This document shows, piece after piece, positions 18,079-25,964 of a DNA stretch of 64,000 nt. The notes below the pieces were generated by a model. The model ran no database searches. It worked only from the letters and a program-made list of their open reading frames with translations, and had not been told where the DNA came from. The position numbers and the translations under genes were made by a program. Within the stretch, counting starts at the first letter, position 1. Every line of letters begins with the position of its first letter. This DNA comes from JBBQCW01 sp038319025 (GTDB lineage Bacteria > Actinomycetota > Thermoleophilia > Solirubrobacterales > Solirubrobacteraceae): assembly GCA_038319025.1 (NCBI GenBank), contig JBBQCW010000001.1, positions 268,888-332,887 of the forward strand, in the 5' to 3' direction.

Positions 18079-18104
18079 CCCGGGTTCGAATCCCGGCCGG
18101 CGCA
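18079..18104 (+). repeat. Right copy of 26-bp direct repeat (tRNA 3' end)
   Basis: An exact copy of 17294-17319. The rest of a tRNA is absent upstream of it. It ends 5 nt before the stop codon of the reverse-strand sulfotransferase. Confidence 0.85.
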
Positions 18105-18109
18105 TGCGC

Positions 18110-19069
18110 TCAGGCGCTGGCGGGCGCGGGTGCGGCGGCGGCGGCCTGCTTGAGCGATGTGATCCATGGCGGGTTGGTCCCGACCGCCTTGCGCAGGAGA
18201 AGAGCGTCCTCGATGAAGTGCTCAGCCATCTCGGCGCGGAACTTCACGCTCAGCTCCTCCGGTACGACCGTCCCGGGCTCATCCGGCTCGATGTTCCAGA
18301 GGTTGCGCAGCCACCAGTTGAAGCCGGCGCGGATGTTCTTGTCCGCGATGTGGGGGAAGACGCTGGTGTTGAGTTCCTTGGTGATCTCCGCCAGTGCGGC
18401 GGCGGACACGCGAGCGCGGTCGCCGCCGACGTTGAGGCGGGGCAAGGTGGGCACGTACTCGGCGTCGACCCCCAAGAAGGTGAACAGCTCGCGGTACAGG
18501 TCGAGCGGCCGACGGTCCAGCTGCTCGGTGTACAGCACGAGGAACTGTTCGCGGGGGAAGCGCTCCGCATAAGTGGTGAGGATGCGGCCGTAGTTGCTGT
18601 CCACGATGCCCGGCAGGTTCCACGGGCCGCGGGCCTTCGTGGCCTTGTGGCTCATGACGTAGTCCTCGAACGCGGTTCCGTGCTCGACGGTGCCGCTGCG
18701 CTTGGCCATCCGGAAGTGCGAGAGCGCCCGGTCGATGGGGTCGCGCAGGATCGCCACGATCAGGATGTCCGGGCACGTGCGGGCCATGTTGTCGACCCAC
18801 AGCTCGAGCTTCTCGGTGCCGCCGCTCATCAAGATCGGGCTGAAAACGCCGATCTTCTGCTCGGGCGTCGCGTCAGGGTAGGTGCGCTTCACGAACGCTT
18901 CGAGGCCCTTGTCGAATACGTCCTGCTGATTGAAGAAGGAGCGCTCCTTGTCCTGCGGAGCGAGGATCTCCGGGTGGTGGCGTGCCGACTCCCAGAGCGA
19001 TGTGGTGCCGCTCTTGGCGGCACCGATGACGGCGAAGTCGAGCGGGCGCGACGGAAGGGCAGCGGACAC
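18110..19069 (-). CDS. Sulfotransferase family protein
   Basis: A 319-residue PAPS-dependent sulfotransferase. The 5'-phosphosulfate loop is IGAAKSGTTSLWE near the N-terminus, and the 3'-phosphate-binding region is ILRDPIDRALSHFRM. A later FPREQFLVLYTEQLDRRPLD matches the conserved C-terminal segment. Such enzymes transfer sulfate to carbohydrate or small-molecule hydroxyls. I chose GTG 19069 because TATGCT ends 7 nt before it; an ATG four codons upstream (19081) overlaps that hexamer. The stop abuts the right 26-bp repeat. Confidence 0.85.
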   Translation of the reverse strand: MSAALPSRPLDFAVIGAAKSGTTSLWESARHHPEILAPQDKERSFFNQQDVFDKGLEAFVKRTYPDATPEQKIGVFSPILMSGGTEKLELWVDNMARTCPDILIVAILRDPIDRALSHFRMAKRSGTVEHGTAFEDYVMSHKATKARGPWNLPGIVDSNYGRILTTYAERFPREQFLVLYTEQLDRRPLDLYRELFTFLGVDAEYVPTLPRLNVGGDRARVSAAALAEITKELNTSVFPHIADKNIRAGFNWWLRNLWNIEPDEPGTVVPEELSVKFRAEMAEHFIEDALLLRKAVGTNPPWITSLKQAAAAAPAPASA

Positions 19070-19076
19070 GGGCGCC

Positions 19077-19082
19077 AGCATA
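19077..19082 (-). promoter_or_regulatory. Candidate -10 element of the sulfotransferase gene (TATGCT)
   Basis: TATGCT on the reverse strand ends 7 nt before GTG 19069. The ATG within the hexamer region (19081) would then not be in the message as a start. Confidence 0.4.
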
Positions 19083-19199
19083 CCTTCCGCTTGACGCCTT
19101 CGTCGGGGCGTTAAAGCGAGATAAGGGCCATATGTGCAGCGGAATGTTGCGGATGTGAACACGGCCTCGTTGGACAACCCACGTCGCGACGCTGTCGCT

Positions 19200-19205
19200 C
19201 ATACT
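19200..19205 (+). promoter_or_regulatory. Candidate -10 element (CATACT)
   Basis: CATACT ends 9 nt before the GTG at 19215 of the small membrane protein. It is weak support for that start. Confidence 0.3.
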
Positions 19206-19214
19206 CGTCTGACC

Positions 19215-19340
19215 GTGCTCCTCGCCACGAACGCCAACACCGTGATGACGGTGATGATCATCGTCCCGATCATCGTCGGCTGGGTCGCTCTGGCCGCGCT
19301 CTGGTTCTTCGTTTTTCGGGGGAAGAAGGAAGGCGACTAG
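19215..19340 (+). CDS. Small single-span membrane protein
   Basis: A 41-residue open frame whose translation is mostly one hydrophobic helix (MTVMIIVPIIVGWVALAALW), followed by FFVFRGKKEGD with a positively charged end. That is the usual layout of a small inner-membrane protein with a cytosolic C-terminus. The exact start is unsure: GTG 19155, GTG 19215 and ATG 19245 are all in frame. The function is unknown. It lies between the divergent sulfotransferase and the RpiR regulator. Confidence 0.42.
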   Translation: MLLATNANTVMTVMIIVPIIVGWVALAALWFFVFRGKKEGD

Positions 19341-19401
19341 ACGATCTCGCGGGGCGTCCTGGGAGGAACGACCGCGTGCACGGCGAATCCCGGTTTCGCC
19401 C

Positions 19402-20283
19402 ATGAAGCGATCCAGCAGCACATCCACCCTGGCCCCGCCCGAAGCGGGCGGCCACCAGAGCCTGTCGGAGTACATCCAGGCGCGTTTTGACGAGTTCTCG
19501 CGTTCGCAGAAGGATGTGGCGCAATACATCGTCGACCATCTCGATGAGGTCGCCTTCGCGACGGCGGAGGAGTTGGCGCGCCGCGCGAACACCTCCAGCT
19601 CGACCGTAGTCCGGTTCTCCCAGGCGCTCGGATTCGAGGGTTTCCCCGAACTCCAAGCGTCCGCTCGCGAGGAGTATCGCCGCCGCCATCAGGGGGGCGA
19701 CATCGGAGCGCCGGTGACCGCCGCACCACTTTTCTCCCTCGATCAGAACGAGTTCGAGACGGCGCTCGTCGCCGATCACGTGAACATCGAGGAGACCGCT
19801 CGGCGCGTGTCACGCACCGAGGTGGAGTCGGCCATCGACGCGATCGTCGACGCGGAACGGATCCTGATCGCCGGTACCGACCAGATGGCGTTCTTCGCCA
19901 GCTACCTGCGCCACCTGCTGATGCTGCTCGACGTCCGTGCCGAGATCGTGGCTTCGCCGTCCCAGGACGGCCTCACGCGCCTCGGCCGGATCGACGACCG
20001 CACCCTCGTGATCGGCCTGTCCGCCGGTAGGCCGCATCCGCTGGTGGTCCGCGCCATGAAGCTGGCCCGTCACCGCAAAGCCACGACGCTCGCGGTGACT
20101 GACGCCACGTTGTCCGAGGTGGCGAAGCTCGCGCAGATCCAGCTCTACTACTCCTCTGACAGCCCGGCCTTCGTGCGCTCGCACACCGCGTTGCTCAGCG
20201 TGATCCAGTCGCTCGCGTACGGGGTGTACAGCCGCGACGCCGATCAGTACGCCGATCGGATCAAGGCTTTCCGGCTGAAGTAG
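19402..20283 (+). CDS. MurR/RpiR family transcriptional regulator
   Basis: A 293-residue regulator with an N-terminal RpiR-type helix-turn-helix (about 25-95). It includes FSRSQKDVAQYIVDH, TAEELARRANTSSSTVVRFS and QALGFEGFPELQ. A C-terminal SIS sugar-phosphate-binding domain (about 130-265) carries AERILIAGTDQMAFFASYL and VIGLSAGRPHPLVVRAM. Family members sense phosphosugars. pdxS follows 44 nt downstream, but pdxS has its own -10-like hexamer, so the regulator's target is not clear. Confidence 0.88.
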   Translation: MKRSSSTSTLAPPEAGGHQSLSEYIQARFDEFSRSQKDVAQYIVDHLDEVAFATAEELARRANTSSSTVVRFSQALGFEGFPELQASAREEYRRRHQGGDIGAPVTAAPLFSLDQNEFETALVADHVNIEETARRVSRTEVESAIDAIVDAERILIAGTDQMAFFASYLRHLLMLLDVRAEIVASPSQDGLTRLGRIDDRTLVIGLSAGRPHPLVVRAMKLARHRKATTLAVTDATLSEVAKLAQIQLYYSSDSPAFVRSHTALLSVIQSLAYGVYSRDADQYADRIKAFRLK

Positions 20284-20314
20284 TCGCCTGCCATCCGGCA
20301 GGAGCGTCCGTCCG

Positions 20315-20320
20315 TACAAT
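20315..20320 (+). promoter_or_regulatory. Candidate -10 element of pdxS (TACAAT)
   Basis: TACAAT ends 7 nt before ATG 20328. The upstream in-frame ATG (20319) overlaps the hexamer. Numbering from 20328 puts the PdxS active-site residues at D24, K81 and K149, as in characterised PdxS, which independently supports that start. Confidence 0.55.
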
Positions 20321-20327
20321 GGTCGTG

Positions 20328-21212
20328 ATGCGCGACGAAGCTACGTTCCGAGTGAAGGCCGGCCTGGCCGAGATGCTGAAGGGCGGCGTCATCATGGATG
20401 TCGTCGACTCCGAGCAGGCCAAGATTGCGGAGGCTGCCGGCGCTTGTGCCGTGATGGCGCTGGAGCGCGTGCCTTCCGACATCCGCCGTGACGGCGGTGT
20501 GGCCCGCATGTCTGATCCGTTGATGATCAAGGGCATCCAGGAGTCGGTGACGATTCCCGTGATGGCCAAGGCCCGTATCGGCCACTTTGCCGAGGCCCAC
20601 GTGCTCGAGTCCCTTGAGGTCGACTACATCGACGAGTCCGAGGTTCTGACTCCGGCTGACGAGGCCAACCACATCGACAAGTGGGCGTTCAAGATCCCGT
20701 TCGTCTGCGGCGCCACCAACCTGGGCGAGGCGCTGCGGCGCATCGGCGAGGGCGCAGCGATGATCCGCTCCAAGGGTGAGGCCGGCACCGGTGACATCGT
20801 CGAGGCCGTCCGGCACCTGCGGACCATCGGCGGCGAGCTTCGCCGGCTGGGCACGCTCGACGACATGGAGCTCGCCACGGCCGCCAAGGAGCTCGGCGCC
20901 CCGCTTGATCTGGTGCGCAGTGTCGCCCGTGACGGCAAGTTGCCGGTCGTGATGTTCTGCGCCGGTGGCATCGCGACTCCCGCGGACGCGGCGCTCACCA
21001 TGCACCTGGGCGCTGAGGGCGTGTTTGTCGGCTCCGGCATCTTCAAGTCCGAGGATCCGGAACTTCGCGGCCGCGCGATCGTCGAGGCTACGACCCACTT
21101 CCAGGATTGGGATCGCGTGGCGCGGGCCTCCGAGGGGCTCGGCGAGGCGATGAAGTCGCTCGAGGCCCGCAAGCTCGACGCGTCGCAGGTCCTGGCCACC
21201 CGCGGCTGGTGA
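20328..21212 (+). CDS. pdxS: Pyridoxal 5'-phosphate synthase subunit PdxS
   Basis: A 294-residue TIM-barrel lyase that builds PLP from ribose 5-phosphate, glyceraldehyde 3-phosphate and ammonia, acting with the glutaminase PdxT. Conserved segments are FRVKAGLAEMLKGGVIMDVV, ERVPSDIRRDGGVARMSDP and MAKARIGHFAEA. With the start at 20328 the catalytic residues fall at D24, K81 and K149, the known family positions. The stop overlaps the pdxT start in a GTGA junction, so the two subunits are translationally coupled. Confidence 0.96.
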   Translation: MRDEATFRVKAGLAEMLKGGVIMDVVDSEQAKIAEAAGACAVMALERVPSDIRRDGGVARMSDPLMIKGIQESVTIPVMAKARIGHFAEAHVLESLEVDYIDESEVLTPADEANHIDKWAFKIPFVCGATNLGEALRRIGEGAAMIRSKGEAGTGDIVEAVRHLRTIGGELRRLGTLDDMELATAAKELGAPLDLVRSVARDGKLPVVMFCAGGIATPADAALTMHLGAEGVFVGSGIFKSEDPELRGRAIVEATTHFQDWDRVARASEGLGEAMKSLEARKLDASQVLATRGW

Positions 21213-21805
21213 GCACCCCGGACATGCCTCCGGTGCCGCTCATCGGCGTACTGGCGCTGCAGGGTGATTTCGCAGCGCACCGCGCCGTACTTGAACGCCT
21301 TGGCGCGCGTGTGGCCGAGGTGCGCGTGCCCGCTGACCTCGACGGCTTGGCCGGCCTTGTGCTGCCAGGCGGGGAGTCCACCACGATGACGCTCGGCATC
21401 GAGCGTGAGGGCCTGGCCGAACCGCTGCGCGCGTTCGCGGCCTCCGGCGCCCCCGTGTTCGGCACTTGCGCGGGCCTGATCATGCTCGACCGCTACCACC
21501 TCGGGGTGATGGACACCCTGGCCACGCGCAACGCGTTCGGTCGCCAGGTGCGCTCATTCGAAGTCGATCTTGACCTGGCCCCGCTCGTCGCAGGCGACCC
21601 GGTGCGCGCCGTCTTCATCCGGGCGCCGTGGCTTGCCGAGCACGGCGACGGTGTCGAGATCCTGGCCGAGGTCGACGGTCATCCGGTGGTGGCGCGCCAA
21701 AACAACTGCCTCGTCGTCGCCTTCCACCCCGAGCTGTCGGGCGACGACCGCCTGCACGAGGCGTTCCTGGCTCAGGTGGCCGCGCACGCGATGAGCCCCA
21801 CCTGA
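21209..21805 (+). CDS. pdxT: Pyridoxal 5'-phosphate synthase glutaminase subunit PdxT
   Basis: A 198-residue class I glutamine amidotransferase that supplies ammonia to PdxS. It begins with IGVLALQGDFAAHRAVLERL. The oxyanion strand LVLPGGESTTM, the nucleophile cysteine in GTCAGLIML and the His-x-Glu pair in AFHPELSGDDR complete the triad. I use the GTG that overlaps the pdxS stop; ATG 21224 five codons later is an alternative. The longer open frame to 21107 is rejected because it runs inside pdxS. Confidence 0.95.
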   Translation: MSTPDMPPVPLIGVLALQGDFAAHRAVLERLGARVAEVRVPADLDGLAGLVLPGGESTTMTLGIEREGLAEPLRAFAASGAPVFGTCAGLIMLDRYHLGVMDTLATRNAFGRQVRSFEVDLDLAPLVAGDPVRAVFIRAPWLAEHGDGVEILAEVDGHPVVARQNNCLVVAFHPELSGDDRLHEAFLAQVAAHAMSPT

Positions 21806-21823
21806 GTCCCGCTCAGCGGGACT
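21805..21823. terminator. Hairpin between convergent genes, candidate terminator
   Basis: AGTCCCG (21805-21811) pairs with CGGGACT (21817-21823) around a 5-nt loop, starting at the pdxT stop. There is no T-run, so factor-independent termination is uncertain. It sits between convergent pdxT and the reverse gene ending at 21850. Confidence 0.35.
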
Positions 21824-21849
21824 GACGTGGGGATCGACCGACCGGCCGC

Positions 21850-22446
21850 TCAGGCAGCGCTGGAGGTGACGAGGCCGCGGTCGGCGGCGGTGGCCGGGGC
21901 CATGGTCGTGACCGGCGCGGCGGCGGCCATCGCGGCCGCCAGTACCGCGTGGATGTCGGCGGGCACCACGGGCGTGGCGTCCTCGCGGTAAGCCTCCTCA
22001 GCGCGCCGGAAGGACTGGAGCACCGCACGGGCCTGGGGCGAGCGCTCAAGCAGCTGGGCGAGGCGGTCGCGGTCGGAGGCGTTGAGCTCGCCTTGCGCAC
22101 GGGCGACGAGCAGCGTCGGCACGTGGAGCAGAGGGTCATCCTTACGGCGCAGAAGACGGGAGACGGTCGGTGCCGGGGGAGCGGTGCGGGCCATCCACGC
22201 GGCGCTCTGGCGCGTGGCACGCAGCAACTCCCCCTCGGGGTCGATGTCCGTGAGCGCCGGCGCCGCGGCGATCACGCAGCGAAACCGGGCGAACGCCTCG
22301 GCAGCGGCCCTGGGCACCAGCTCTGGCGAGCACACCTCCGCACAGTAGGCGAGGACCGCACCGCCACGGCGCTCGATGAGCCCAGAGAGAGCGGCAGGGT
22401 CTCCGGCGCGCAGGCCGGCGGGGGTCACGGCGGAGGAATGCGACAT
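21850..22446 (-). CDS. Hypothetical protein with sigma/anti-sigma-like features
   Basis: A 198-residue soluble Ala-rich protein that I cannot assign firmly. The N-terminal half (AGDPAALSGLIERRGGAVLA, then ELVPRAAAEAFARFR) has the spacing of a degenerate sigma-70 region 2. A later helix, ARAQGELNASDRDRLAQLLE, followed by SPQARAVLQSF resembles the small helical module of some anti-sigma factors. The C-terminus is Ala/Val/Thr-rich. No region-4 HTH or zinc-binding Cys/His pattern is visible. TAGGTT ends 8 nt before the ATG at 22446. Confidence 0.6.
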   Translation of the reverse strand: MSHSSAVTPAGLRAGDPAALSGLIERRGGAVLAYCAEVCSPELVPRAAAEAFARFRCVIAAAPALTDIDPEGELLRATRQSAAWMARTAPPAPTVSRLLRRKDDPLLHVPTLLVARAQGELNASDRDRLAQLLERSPQARAVLQSFRRAEEAYREDATPVVPADIHAVLAAAMAAAAPVTTMAPATAADRGLVTSSAA

Positions 22447-22454
22447 CGCCGTCA

Positions 22455-22460
22455 AACCTA
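22455..22460 (-). promoter_or_regulatory. Candidate -10 element (TAGGTT)
   Basis: TAGGTT on the reverse strand ends 8 nt before ATG 22446. It lies in the 62-nt gap downstream of the glycosyltransferase gene, so the hypothetical gene probably has its own promoter. Confidence 0.4.
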
Positions 22461-22508
22461 ACCGCGTGTGAACGTCCGTTACACCAAACTTCCCGCAATT
22501 TGCGGCGA

Positions 22509-23531
22509 TCAGGGCGCGAACCGGGCGAGTAGGCCATCGACGGCGCGGGCCGTATCGGCCCATGCACGGCCGGCAAGCCGCGCGGCCGTCTCAGCTTGCT
22601 CGCCTTCGCTCGTCGGTGGGCTGGTGGCAGCCGTCACAACGGCCTCGGCAAACCCGGCGGCGTCGTCCGGGTCGACATACACCGCGTCGTCGCCGCACAC
22701 CTCGGGCAGGGCGCCGGCGCGAGCGGCCACGACGCGCAGCCCGCAGGCCAGCGCCTCCAGGCAGGGCAATCCGAAGCCCTCATACCGCGAGGGGAGCACG
22801 AAGGCGGCGGCGCCCGCGTAGAGGCCTGGGAGGTGGGCGTCGGGCACAGCGCCCAACTCCCGCACACCGGCCGCAGCGCCGGCGCCCGCGAACTGCGGGC
22901 GGTCCCCGCCCACGGCCACGAGGTCGATGCCCTGCTCGGCTAGGCGAGCAGCGGCGAGCCCGAGGACACCGAGGTTTTTTCGCGCCGACCGGGTCCCCAC
23001 GGTCAGCACGTACGGGCGGGCGAGCCCGAACGCCGCCCGCGCAGGCCCTTGGTCCGCCGACGGCGTGAAGCGCTGGTCCACGCCGCCCCCGATCACGGTG
23101 ATGCGGTCGGCTGATACTCCGAGCAGTTCGATCACCTCGTCGCGCGCGAACATGCTGGGGACGATGACCGCCAGTGCTCCGTGGGCGATGCGGGGCAGGA
23201 GCAGCAGTTGCAGGCGCGCGTAGGCGGGCGAGTACCAGGCGGGTTCGCGGAGCGGCGCGACATCGTGGATGACCACGACATTGCGCCGTCCGGCCAGCGG
23301 GGCAAGGTTGGCGGGGCAGAGCAGCAATGCGCCCGAGCGCCGCGCGCGCAGGGGCAGCGCGCTCTGCTCCCACGCGTGCCCGAGGCGGTGGGCCATGCCG
23401 CGGGGCGGCCACGCGACCTCGTAGGTGCCGGGGCGCAGCGGGGGCAGCCGGACCGTCAGCTCGCGCGCCCAGCGCTCGACGCCGCCCAACTCAGGGCGAG
23501 CGGCAGCACGCGCGTCGATCAGGACCCGCAC
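22509..23531 (-). CDS. Group 1 (GT4) glycosyltransferase
   Basis: A 340-residue GT-B glycosyltransferase. The N-terminus RVLIDARAAARPELGGVERW is typical of GT4 enzymes. The donor-binding half has YVLTVGTRSARKNLGVLG and LYAGAAAFVLPSRYEGFGLP, followed by CLEALACG with the E-x7-E type motif and GALPEVCGDDAVYVDPDD. Such proteins build cell-surface glycans or glycolipids. It starts directly after the MBL-fold gene stop on the reverse strand (operon with MBL hydrolase and phosphomannomutase). Confidence 0.88.
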   Translation of the reverse strand: MRVLIDARAAARPELGGVERWARELTVRLPPLRPGTYEVAWPPRGMAHRLGHAWEQSALPLRARRSGALLLCPANLAPLAGRRNVVVIHDVAPLREPAWYSPAYARLQLLLLPRIAHGALAVIVPSMFARDEVIELLGVSADRITVIGGGVDQRFTPSADQGPARAAFGLARPYVLTVGTRSARKNLGVLGLAAARLAEQGIDLVAVGGDRPQFAGAGAAAGVRELGAVPDAHLPGLYAGAAAFVLPSRYEGFGLPCLEALACGLRVVAARAGALPEVCGDDAVYVDPDDAAGFAEAVVTAATSPPTSEGEQAETAARLAGRAWADTARAVDGLLARFAP

Positions 23532-24527
23532 CTAGAGCGCCTCGAAGACCGCCACGCCGTCCGCTTCGCGCTCGACCACGCGGTCGTCGCGGACCAGCAG
23601 GTCGACATGCCCGAGCACTTCACTGATCGTCAGGTACGCCTGCGTGATGGCGACGTTGCCCCACAGCGACTGGGCGATCTCGTAGGCGTTGCGCGGCTGC
23701 TCACCGATCAGGCGGGCGATCTTGTCCGCCCGCCGGTCATGCAGCCGCACCCGATCGTCGATCAGCGAGCGGTGGTCCTCGACCGGATCCCCATGGCCGG
23801 CCAGCACGATCGGAAGGTCCATGGCCCGGGTGGCCGCCAGCGACTCCAGGTAGATGATCAGCGCCTGCGGTCGCGCGGGGGCAGGCAGATCGAGCGGCGC
23901 GTCCGGTGGCCTGGTGATCAGCGGGTTGGATGAGATGTGCTTGATCAGATGGTCGCCGCCGATGAGGATCCCGCGCGACTCGTCGTGGAAGACGGTGTCG
24001 GTGGGGGAGTGGCCGGGACGCGTGAGGACGCGCAACGAGCGACCGGCGAAGGTGATCTCCTCGCCGTCCTCGACCGTGCGCGTCACCGTGGCACCCGCGC
24101 CCCACGCGCGCGCCATGCGCGTCACGGCCCGCAGCGCCCGCACAACATCGGCGGGAACGCCGTGGTGAAGCATGATCGTTTCGGCGAACGCGTCGTCGGC
24201 CTCCATCGCCTGGCTGTAGCGGCTCAACCAGTCCGCCAGCAACTGGGTGGCCAGGACTTCGGCGCCCGAGCGCTGAGCCAGGATGTCGAGCAGCCCGATG
24301 TGATCAGGGTGCTGATGGGTGGCGATGATCCGCTCCAGATCCTCCACGCGGTGCCCGCGTTCAGCAAGCTGCGCCTCAAGGCGGGTCAGGGACGTCCCCG
24401 AGTTCGGTCCCGTATCGATCAGGGTGAGCGGGTCATCCTCGATCAGATACGTGTTGATCCGCCCGACCGCGAACGGTGTCGGAACGGGTAGGCAGTGGAT
24501 CCCCGCGTCGGCGGCGAGGTCAGCCAC
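23532..24527 (-). CDS. MBL-fold metallo-hydrolase with C-terminal winged helix
   Basis: A 331-residue metallo-beta-lactamase-fold protein. The HxHxDH zinc motif is in ATHQHPDHIGLLDI, with later ligands in TRPGHSPTD, ILIGGDHLIKH and VLAGHGDPVEDH. A C-terminal winged-helix-like domain follows (KIARLIGEQPRNAYEIAQSL, LTISEVLGHVDLLVRD), which is the LACTB2-like layout seen in RNA/DNA hydrolases and glyoxalase-II-like enzymes. I use GTG 24527, just after the phosphomannomutase stop. The upstream open frame runs inside that gene. Confidence 0.85.
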   Translation of the reverse strand: MADLAADAGIHCLPVPTPFAVGRINTYLIEDDPLTLIDTGPNSGTSLTRLEAQLAERGHRVEDLERIIATHQHPDHIGLLDILAQRSGAEVLATQLLADWLSRYSQAMEADDAFAETIMLHHGVPADVVRALRAVTRMARAWGAGATVTRTVEDGEEITFAGRSLRVLTRPGHSPTDTVFHDESRGILIGGDHLIKHISSNPLITRPPDAPLDLPAPARPQALIIYLESLAATRAMDLPIVLAGHGDPVEDHRSLIDDRVRLHDRRADKIARLIGEQPRNAYEIAQSLWGNVAITQAYLTISEVLGHVDLLVRDDRVVEREADGVAVFEAL

Positions 24528-24532
24528 GGTCC

Positions 24533-25900
24533 TCAGCTCCGGATCAGCGCGAGTACTTCGTCCCGGCGGCGCTCCATGTCCTCCACGGACACGAGCGACT
24601 CCAAGCACAGGCGCAGCAATGGCTCGGTGTTCGACGAGCGCACGTTGAAGTGCCAATCGTCGTAGTCCACGGACACGCCGTCGACATGGGTGATGCGGCC
24701 GTCGCTGTACTTGGCCTCGATCTCGGCGATCTTGGCCGGAGCGTCGGCCACCTCCGAGTTGATCTCACCGGAGATGAAGTACGTGGATCGGTACGGAGCC
24801 ATCAGCTCGCTGAAGGCCACGCCGCGGTCCGACAGCAGTTCCAGCATGAGCAGCGCTGGCAGCGTGCCGCTGTCGGCGCAGTAGAAGTCGCGGAAGTAAT
24901 AGTGGCCTGACACCTCGCCGCCGAACAGGGACCCCTCGCGGCGCATCCGGCCCTTGAAGAACGCATGGCCTACCCGGTTGATCTCGGGCGTGCCGCCGGC
25001 GCGGCGCACCGTGTCGGCCACGGCGCGGCTCGCGCGGGCGTCGTAAAGGATCGTCTCGCCCGGGTTCTTGCGCAGCAGCGACTCGGCGAGCAGCGCCGTC
25101 ATGAAGTCGCCGTCGATGAACTGGCCGGTGTCGTCGATGAAGAAGCAGCGGTCGGCGTCTCCGTCCCAGGCGATACCCAGGTCGGCGCCCTCCTCCTTCA
25201 CCTTGTCGATGATGAACTTGCGGTTCTCCGGCAGCAAAGGGTTGGGCTCATGGCCGGGGAAGTTGCCGTCAGGCGTCCAGTAGGAGGTGACGAGATCGAG
25301 TGTGAGCTTCTCCAGCAGCGGGCCGACCATTGGGCCCGCCATCCCGTTCCCGCCGTCCACGACGACCTTCAGCGGCTTGATGCGGGAAGGCTCGATGAAG
25401 GCCAGCACGGCCTCGCGGAACCCGCGCGACACGTCCACGTCCTCTGCCGATCCGCCGCCGGGGGCTGGGCCCAAGCCGCCCTCGATCAGGTCGCGAATGT
25501 CGTTGATGCCCTCGTCGCCGCTCAGCGCCAAGGCACCGCGACGTACGAGCTTGGCGCCCGTGTAGGCCTTCGGATTGTGGGAAGCCGTGCACATCAGGCC
25601 GCCGTCCAGGCCGCGTGAGCCGACCAGGTAGTAGAGCATCTCGGTGCCGACCTGCCCGGCATCCATGACGTGGGCACCCTCGGCCATCATTCCGGCGCGG
25701 TAGCGGGCGGCGAGGTCGGGCGCGGTCAAGCGCATGTCGCGCCCGAGGCCCACGCCGAGGTCGGCCGGCTTCTTGTTGGCCATGCCCGCGAGGACGCGCA
25801 CGAAGGCACGACCGATCTGCTCGGCGACGTCGCCGTTGATCTGCGAGCCGTACAGCCCGCGGACGTCGTAGGCCTTGAAGATCTGGGGATCGATGCTCAT
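24533..25900 (-). CDS. Phosphomannomutase/phosphoglucomutase
   Basis: A 455-residue alpha-D-phosphohexomutase that converts hexose 6-phosphates to 1-phosphates for sugar-nucleotide synthesis. It begins IFKAYDVRGLYGSQI. The phosphoserine loop is CTASHNPKAYTGAKLV, the Mg loop is IAWDGDADRCFFID, and the sugar-binding loop GGEVSGHYYFRD and phosphate-binding NVRSSNTEPLLRL are all present. TAGCCT ends 8 nt before ATG 25900, so this is the first gene of the reverse operon PMM - MBL hydrolase - glycosyltransferase. The CDP-sugar genes start divergently 64 nt away. Confidence 0.94.
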   Translation of the reverse strand: MSIDPQIFKAYDVRGLYGSQINGDVAEQIGRAFVRVLAGMANKKPADLGVGLGRDMRLTAPDLAARYRAGMMAEGAHVMDAGQVGTEMLYYLVGSRGLDGGLMCTASHNPKAYTGAKLVRRGALALSGDEGINDIRDLIEGGLGPAPGGGSAEDVDVSRGFREAVLAFIEPSRIKPLKVVVDGGNGMAGPMVGPLLEKLTLDLVTSYWTPDGNFPGHEPNPLLPENRKFIIDKVKEEGADLGIAWDGDADRCFFIDDTGQFIDGDFMTALLAESLLRKNPGETILYDARASRAVADTVRRAGGTPEINRVGHAFFKGRMRREGSLFGGEVSGHYYFRDFYCADSGTLPALLMLELLSDRGVAFSELMAPYRSTYFISGEINSEVADAPAKIAEIEAKYSDGRITHVDGVSVDYDDWHFNVRSSNTEPLLRLCLESLVSVEDMERRRDEVLALIRS

Positions 25901-25908
25901 CGCGGTGC

Positions 25909-25914
25909 AGGCTA
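25909..25914 (-). promoter_or_regulatory. Candidate -10 element of the phosphomannomutase operon (TAGCCT)
   Basis: TAGCCT on the reverse strand ends 8 nt before ATG 25900. Confidence 0.42.
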
Positions 25915-25950
25915 CCGGCCCACGGGCCGACCTGGGCGCCCTCCTGCTGC

Positions 25951-25956
25951 CAGAAT
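25951..25956 (+). promoter_or_regulatory. Candidate -10-like element of the cytidylyltransferase gene (CAGAAT)
   Basis: CAGAAT ends 8 nt before ATG 25965. It keeps only part of the -10 consensus and is weaker than its divergent partner at 25909-25914. Confidence 0.28.
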
Positions 25957-25964
25957 CAGCGCCC

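Larger units (their letters stand above)
17294..18104. mobile_element. Possible small integrated or decayed element at a tRNA gene
   Basis: An exact 26-bp direct repeat of the tRNA 3' end flanks about 760 bp. That interval holds one gene (17531-18061) and no integrase. The left copy completes an intact tRNA, as at an attL-type boundary. It could be a relic of a larger element, a satellite mobilised in trans, or a decayed second tRNA gene. The sequence alone does not separate these. Confidence 0.4.
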
